64,000 bases of DNA from Pseudomonas sp. DNDY-54. GTDB lineage: Bacteria > Pseudomonadota > Gammaproteobacteria > Pseudomonadales > Pseudomonadaceae. The notes beneath the pieces are model-generated. The model did not search any database, was not told the DNA's origin, and worked only from the letters and a program-made list of their open reading frames with translations. The stretch is taken from positions 124,001 to 188,000 of the forward strand of contig NZ_CP082271.1 of NCBI RefSeq assembly GCF_019880365.1, given 5' to 3'. Of this stretch, positions 60,214 through 64,000 are shown one piece after another (position 1 is the first letter of the stretch; each line of letters opens with the position of its first letter). A program made the translations under genes and the position numbers.

Positions 60214-61008
60214 CTAGAACGTACTCGTAACAACCCCTTCCTCTATCACCTTCGCATCGATCACCTTGCCGCTGCGTGTATTGCGCACGCGGATGACGTC
60301 GCCGGGCTGGCCGTCGCCCAGGGCTTCGCCGGACGTCGAGGCTTCGATGCCGTCGTTGCTGGCGACAATCTTCACCGGTTCCCCGCGCTTGACCGCCATG
60401 GCCTGCTCCAGCAGCGATGGCGTAATGGTCTGGCCGGCGCGGATACGGCGTTTGGCGGCCATGCCGATGACCTCATCCAGACGGTTGTAATAACCGCGCC
60501 GGGCCTTGGCGATGTTGATGCGCTCCAGCCGGATATCGCTTTCACGGATCGTCTGCCCGCGATCGATGATGCCCTCGGCATGCACCGCGGGCAGGAACAC
60601 ATGCGCCTGCGCGTTGGCGTTCAGCGACCAGCCGGGTGTGTCCGGGCAATTGATCGCCAATTGCTGGCGCTCCATGGCCGAGGGCGCATCGCCGGTGGCG
60701 CGTATTTGCAGGACGCCCGCGCAGGGCGGCAGGTTGGCGGCGCTCGCCGGCAGGTGGGTTTCGTAGCGCAGTTGCATGCCCTGCCAGCCCTGGCGCTCCG
60801 CCTGCCGCTCGAGCATGCCGCGAAGATGATTTTCCAGCGCCTGTTGCACCTGCGCCGTGGCGTCCGCGTGTGCTTGGGCCGCACCGATCAGCATGAGCAG
60901 GGCTGTGACGCACCAGGCGGAAACGGCTTTTCCGCTTCGCGTGTGCAAGGCCCATCGATGCGGAAGGAAGGGCTCTTGCGGCGTGCTGAGAGTCAGGAAA
61001 TTAATCAT
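60214..61008 (-). CDS. flgA: Flagellar P-ring assembly chaperone FlgA (lateral type)
   Basis: 264 aa. Signal peptide (KAVSAWCVTALLMLIGAAQAHA, about 27-48) after a long basic lead, so the true start may be internal. The periplasmic part ends in an SAF-like FlgA domain: RGQTIRESDIRLERINIAKARRGYYNRLDEVIGMAAKRRIRAGQTITPSLLEQAMAVKRGEPVKIVASNDGIEAS ... GDGQPGDVIRVRNTRSGKVIDAKVIEEG. It helps FlgI build the P ring. Divergent from flgB. Confidence 0.92.
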   Translation of the reverse strand: MINFLTLSTPQEPFLPHRWALHTRSGKAVSAWCVTALLMLIGAAQAHADATAQVQQALENHLRGMLERQAERQGWQGMQLRYETHLPASAANLPPCAGVLQIRATGDAPSAMERQQLAINCPDTPGWSLNANAQAHVFLPAVHAEGIIDRGQTIRESDIRLERINIAKARRGYYNRLDEVIGMAAKRRIRAGQTITPSLLEQAMAVKRGEPVKIVASNDGIEASTSGEALGDGQPGDVIRVRNTRSGKVIDAKVIEEGVVTSTF

Positions 61009-61040
61009 GTAAAACAGCTATTTACCTTGATTCAGTGGTT

Positions 61041-61056
61041 CGGCACGGATACTGCA
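61041..61056 (+). promoter_or_regulatory. Sigma-54 (-24/-12) promoter of the flgB operon
   Basis: CGGCACGGATACTGCA: GG at 61042-61043, exactly 10 nt, GC at 61054-61055; GGCACG is the consensus -24 box and TGCA fits the -12. Expected start about 61067, 50 nt before the flgB ATG. Confidence 0.8.
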
Positions 61057-61117
61057 AACACTCCCGCAAAGCTGCGGGCTGTCGTTCGGTCCGCTCGGGC
61101 TGCAAAGGTATCGGTGA

Positions 61118-61483
61118 ATGAGTATACGGATTGATGATGCCCTCGGCGTTCACGAACGCGCCCTGGGTTTGCGCATGCAACGCAGCGAGATTCTCGCGGC
61201 GAACCTGGCTAACGAAGACACCCCCGGCTTCCAGGCTCGGGACATTGATTTCGGCAAGGAAATGCAGCGGCTGGACAGCTCCACCTCGCCGCGCATGAGC
61301 CTGGCCGGCACCGATCCGCGCTTGCTGTTCCGCGTGCCGAGCCAGGCTTCGCAGGATGGCAACACCGTCGAGCTGTCGACCGAGCAGGCGCAGTTCTCGC
61401 GCAACTCCATGGATTTCCAGACCAGCCTGACCTTCATCACGATGAAATTTCGTGGCTTGAAGCAAGCCATCGAGGGCCGTTAA
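61118..61483 (+). CDS. flgB: Proximal rod protein FlgB (lateral type)
   Basis: 121 aa. N-terminal rod motif VHERALGLRMQRSEILAANLANEDTPGFQARDIDFGKEM with the ANLAN-x-D/E-TPG(F/Y) signature. C-terminal helix RNSMDFQTSLTFITMKFRGLKQAIEG. Forms the base of the rod. First gene of the flgBCDEF unit behind a sigma-54 promoter. Confidence 0.94.
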   Translation: MSIRIDDALGVHERALGLRMQRSEILAANLANEDTPGFQARDIDFGKEMQRLDSSTSPRMSLAGTDPRLLFRVPSQASQDGNTVELSTEQAQFSRNSMDFQTSLTFITMKFRGLKQAIEGR

Positions 61484-61486
61484 GCC

Positions 61487-61915
61487 ATGTCATTCGATTC
61501 CATCTATCGCATCGCCGGCTCGGCGATGAACGCCCAGACCGTGCGGCTCAATACCGTAGCGAGCAACCTGGCCAACACCGACTCGGCGGCCAACAACGCC
61601 GCCGACGTCTACCAGGCGCGCAAGCCAATGTTTGCGGCGGTGTACGAAAACAACTCGCTGACCCGCGGCGTCGGCCTCGGCGGCGCCCATGTGCAGGTGC
61701 TCGACGTGGTCACCTCCGGCGCCGAGCCCAAGCGTCGCTACGAGCCGGGCAATCCACTGGCCGATGGCGATGGCTACGTCTATTACCCGGACATCAACGA
61801 GATCGAAGAGATGACCGACATGATGTCGGCCACGCGCAGTTTCGAGACCGGCGTCGAGGTGCTCAACCGCGTGAAAAGCATGCAGCAGAGCCTGCTGCGG
61901 CTGGGAGAATCCTGA
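61487..61915 (+). CDS. flgC: Proximal rod protein FlgC (lateral type)
   Basis: 142 aa. N-terminal IYRIAGSAMNAQTVRLNTVASNLANTDSAANN and C-terminal YYPDINEIEEMTDMMSATRSFETGVEVLNRVKSMQQSLLRLGES, the FlgC/rod C-terminal signature. It starts 3 bases after flgB; the flgD ATG overlaps its TGA (TGATG). Confidence 0.95.
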   Translation: MSFDSIYRIAGSAMNAQTVRLNTVASNLANTDSAANNAADVYQARKPMFAAVYENNSLTRGVGLGGAHVQVLDVVTSGAEPKRRYEPGNPLADGDGYVYYPDINEIEEMTDMMSATRSFETGVEVLNRVKSMQQSLLRLGES

Positions 61916-62598
61916 TGGCGGTGACCAATAACCTGCAGGGCAGCGGCCTGTCCGGCACTGCGGCGAGCGATCTGCCCAAGCAGGCGGTGAACATCAGCGA
62001 CGCCACGCAGATGGAGAACAACTTCATCAGCCTGATGGTTGCTCAGATCAAATACCAGGACCCGACCAAGCCGGTCGACAGCACCGAATTCCTCAACCAG
62101 TTCTCGGCCATGTCCCAGGTCAAGAGCATGGAGAACCTGGCCACCCTGGCGCAGAACAATCTGGTGCTGACCGACAACCTGCAGACCTTGACCGCGGCTG
62201 GTCTGGTTGGCCAGCAGGTGAGCGTCGCCGTTGAGTCGCTGGATCTCAGTGGGCAGGCCGTCAGCGGTGGCTTCGATTTAAGCCATGCCTCGACCCGCAC
62301 CGCTGTGCTGCTGACCGATTCCAACGGCACCCAGACCCGCATCGAGTTGGGCGCGCAGTCCGCCGGCAAGGTGCCCTTCGTGATCGATCCGGCCAAACAC
62401 GGCCTGCGCGATGGCCAATACAGCGTGAGCATCGAATCGGAGAACGGCGAATTCCCACAGGTGGAAGTCGCCGGTCAGGTCTCGAACGTGCGCGTCAGTG
62501 CCGAAGGTCCGGTGCTCCAGGTCAACGGCGTCGGTGCGGTGCCTTTCTACAACATCCTTGAATTTGCCCAGGCCGATGCCGGGCTGCTCGGCGGCTGA
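61915..62598 (+). CDS. flgD: Hook cap/scaffold protein FlgD (lateral type)
   Basis: 227 aa. The N-terminal FlgD signature is NNFISLMVAQIKYQDPTKPVDSTEFLNQFSAMSQVKSMENLATL. The C-terminal part has the FlgD Ig-like and tudor-like domains (GQQVSVAVESLDLSGQAVSGGFDL ... PVLQVNGVGAVPFYNILEFAQADA). It caps the growing hook and leaves when it is finished. Confidence 0.95.
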   Translation: MAVTNNLQGSGLSGTAASDLPKQAVNISDATQMENNFISLMVAQIKYQDPTKPVDSTEFLNQFSAMSQVKSMENLATLAQNNLVLTDNLQTLTAAGLVGQQVSVAVESLDLSGQAVSGGFDLSHASTRTAVLLTDSNGTQTRIELGAQSAGKVPFVIDPAKHGLRDGQYSVSIESENGEFPQVEVAGQVSNVRVSAEGPVLQVNGVGAVPFYNILEFAQADAGLLGG

Positions 62599-62648
62599 GC
62601 CCCAGGGCTCGCCAGTTTTCTTTTCCTTTTACATATCGAGATCAGCCC

Positions 62649-63839
62649 ATGAGCTTCAACATCGCCCTGACCGGCCTCTCCGCCGTCAACGAACAACTCA
62701 ACACCATCGGCAACAACATCGCCAACTCCGGCACCGTCGGCTTCAAGTCTTCGCGGACCAACTTCGGCAGCCTTTATGCCGAGAGCCAGGCCATGGGCGT
62801 TGAAGTCACCGGCACCAGCCAGAGCATCAGCCAGGGCGGCGCCCTGACCACCACCAACCGTAACCTCGACCTGGCCATTTCCGGCGGCGGCTTCTTCGTC
62901 ACCCGCGCGAGCAATGGCGACGTGGCCTACACCCGCGCAGGCGTGTTCGGCACGGACAAGGACAGCTACCTGACCAACAGTCTCGGTCAACGCCTGCAGG
63001 GCTATCCGGCCGATGCCACCGGCAATTTGCAGACCGGCGTGGTCGGTGATCTGCAGATGAAGGCCGGCGGTCTGCCCGCCAAGGCCACCGACGCGCTGAG
63101 CTTTGTTGCCAACCTCGACGCCAATCAGGAAGTCCCGGCGGTCGCGTTCGATCCGCTGGTGGCGGACAGCTACAACTCCACCTACACCACCAAGCTGTAC
63201 GACTCCCAGGGCAAGGAACACACCCTGACCCAGTATTTCGTGAAGGACGCCGTCCCGGATAACAGCTGGACCGCTCACTACTTTGTTGACGGAAAAAACT
63301 TGGGAAGCTCGGCGAAGCTGGAATTCGATACGAGTGGCTCCCTGACCACGCCAGTTGGCCCGGCCCTGACCGCGACCCTCGGCGGCGGTGTGGCGGATTT
63401 GAACATCCAGCTCGATTACAGCGGCACCAGCCAGTACGGCTCCGAATTCAGCGTGACCAGCAACCGCGCCACCGGGTATTCCGCTGGCGAACAGACCGGC
63501 ATGAGCGTCGAGAAGGATGGCAAGGTCTACGCCAGCTATTCCAACGGTGAGCGGCTGCTTCAGGGCCAGGTCGTTCTAGCCAACTTCGTCAACGCCGAAG
63601 GCCTGAAGAACATCAGCGGCACTGCCTGGACCGAGACCGCTGCCTCTGGCGCGGCCATGCTCGGTGCTCCGGGTGTCGGCCAGTACGGCAACCTGGCCAG
63701 CGGCGCGCTGGAAAGCTCCAACGTGGACCTCACCCAGCAGCTGGTGGGCCTGATGGAAGGCCAGCGTAACTACCAGGCCAACACCCAGGTGATCTCCACC
63801 AACAAAGAACTGACCCAGGTCCTGTTCAACGCGCTCTGA
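62649..63839 (+). CDS. flgE: Flagellar hook protein FlgE (lateral type)
   Basis: 396 aa. N-terminal MSFNIALTGLSAVNEQLNTIGNNIANSGTVGFKSSRTNFGSLYAESQ and C-terminal LASGALESSNVDLTQQLVGLMEGQRNYQANTQVISTNKELTQVLFNAL are typical FlgE ends. The middle holds the FlgE D1/D2 region (YNSTYTTKLYDSQGKEHTLTQYFVK). It builds the universal joint; the length is that of a short lateral hook protein. Confidence 0.96.
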   Translation: MSFNIALTGLSAVNEQLNTIGNNIANSGTVGFKSSRTNFGSLYAESQAMGVEVTGTSQSISQGGALTTTNRNLDLAISGGGFFVTRASNGDVAYTRAGVFGTDKDSYLTNSLGQRLQGYPADATGNLQTGVVGDLQMKAGGLPAKATDALSFVANLDANQEVPAVAFDPLVADSYNSTYTTKLYDSQGKEHTLTQYFVKDAVPDNSWTAHYFVDGKNLGSSAKLEFDTSGSLTTPVGPALTATLGGGVADLNIQLDYSGTSQYGSEFSVTSNRATGYSAGEQTGMSVEKDGKVYASYSNGERLLQGQVVLANFVNAEGLKNISGTAWTETAASGAAMLGAPGVGQYGNLASGALESSNVDLTQQLVGLMEGQRNYQANTQVISTNKELTQVLFNAL

Positions 63840-63848
63840 GGCTGATCC

Positions 63849-64000
63849 ATGGATCGTTTGGGATACACGGCGATGACCGCAGCCAGCCGCACGATGATGT
63901 CGCTGCAGGTGCGCTCCAACAACCTCGCCAACGTCAACACACCGGGCTTTCGTGCCGACCTCGAACGTGCTCAGGCGGTGGCGGTGGAAGGTCACGGCTA
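63849..64000 (+). CDS. flgF: Flagellar rod protein FlgF, 3' end beyond window (lateral type)
   Basis: Partial: 50 codons to the window edge. MDRLGYTAMTAASRTMMSLQVRSNNLANVNTPGFRADLERAQAVAVEG shows the rod protein motif SNNLANVNTPGFRA. Its place after flgE indicates FlgF, the first distal-side rod protein. It begins 9 bases after the flgE stop. Confidence 0.92.
   Translation, partial: MDRLGYTAMTAASRTMMSLQVRSNNLANVNTPGFRADLERAQAVAVEGHG

Overview
The window is GC-rich Gammaproteobacterial chromosome, almost certainly Pseudomonas sensu lato and plausibly the P. stutzeri (Stutzerimonas) group. Evidence: polA followed by an ErsA-like small RNA, a split pntAA/pntAB/pntB transhydrogenase, an Xcp-type type II secretion operon, an adjacent recG-oxyR pair, and many REP elements of the pseudomonad type (core GCGAGCAAGCTCGC). 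This assignment rests on remembered family resemblance, not on a search.

Left part (1-33.5 kb), housekeeping and accessory genes. It opens with the start of a small exported protein and polA. An ErsA-like sRNA follows, with an AlgU-type promoter and a rho-independent terminator. A minus-strand set of three DUF2388 paralogues plus a DUF4105 (Lnb-like) protein comes next, then a DUF1127 protein and the transhydrogenase operon. The type II secretion operon gspE-F-G-H-I-J-K-L-M (10.3-18.0 kb) is tightly overlapped but has no gspC or gspD in the window. After it lie a YbaK-HDOD protein, recG-oxyR, an SDR protein, a zinc alcohol dehydrogenase, an AEC carrier, a methyltransferase, a haem-oxygenase-like diiron protein, a PilZ protein, an MFS carrier and a dienelactone hydrolase.

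Right part (33.8-64 kb) is a near-complete flagellar locus with the gene order of lateral (laf / Flag-2) systems. The minus-strand export and switch arm fliM-N-P-Q-R-flhB-flhA diverges from lafK, a sigma-54 activator, and fliE-F-G-H-I-J. Then come flgM-N; fliD-S-T-K-L, the sigma-28 factor fliA, and motA-motB; a ToxR-like membrane regulator with an overlapping small membrane partner; a short LafA-type flagellin; flgA; and flgB-C-D-E-F, with flgF cut by the window end. No chemotaxis genes are seen.

Regulatory logic read from the sequence: LafK keeps its GAFTGA loop, and -24/-12 (sigma-54) sites lie before fliD and flgB. A second motif, TTTAA-N16-GTCGC[C/T]T, occurs with identical spacing before flgM, fliD and the flagellin gene. 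It has sigma-28 geometry but an unusual -10. A 32-bp dyad lies in the divergent fliM/lafK region, and the ToxR/ToxS-like pair sits inside the locus. These are the most interesting observations.

Repeats are abundant: REP clusters with tandem periods of about 129 and 159 bp, a composite intergenic element seen near 26.2 kb and again between fliQ and fliP, and an inverted repeat between fliJ and flgM.
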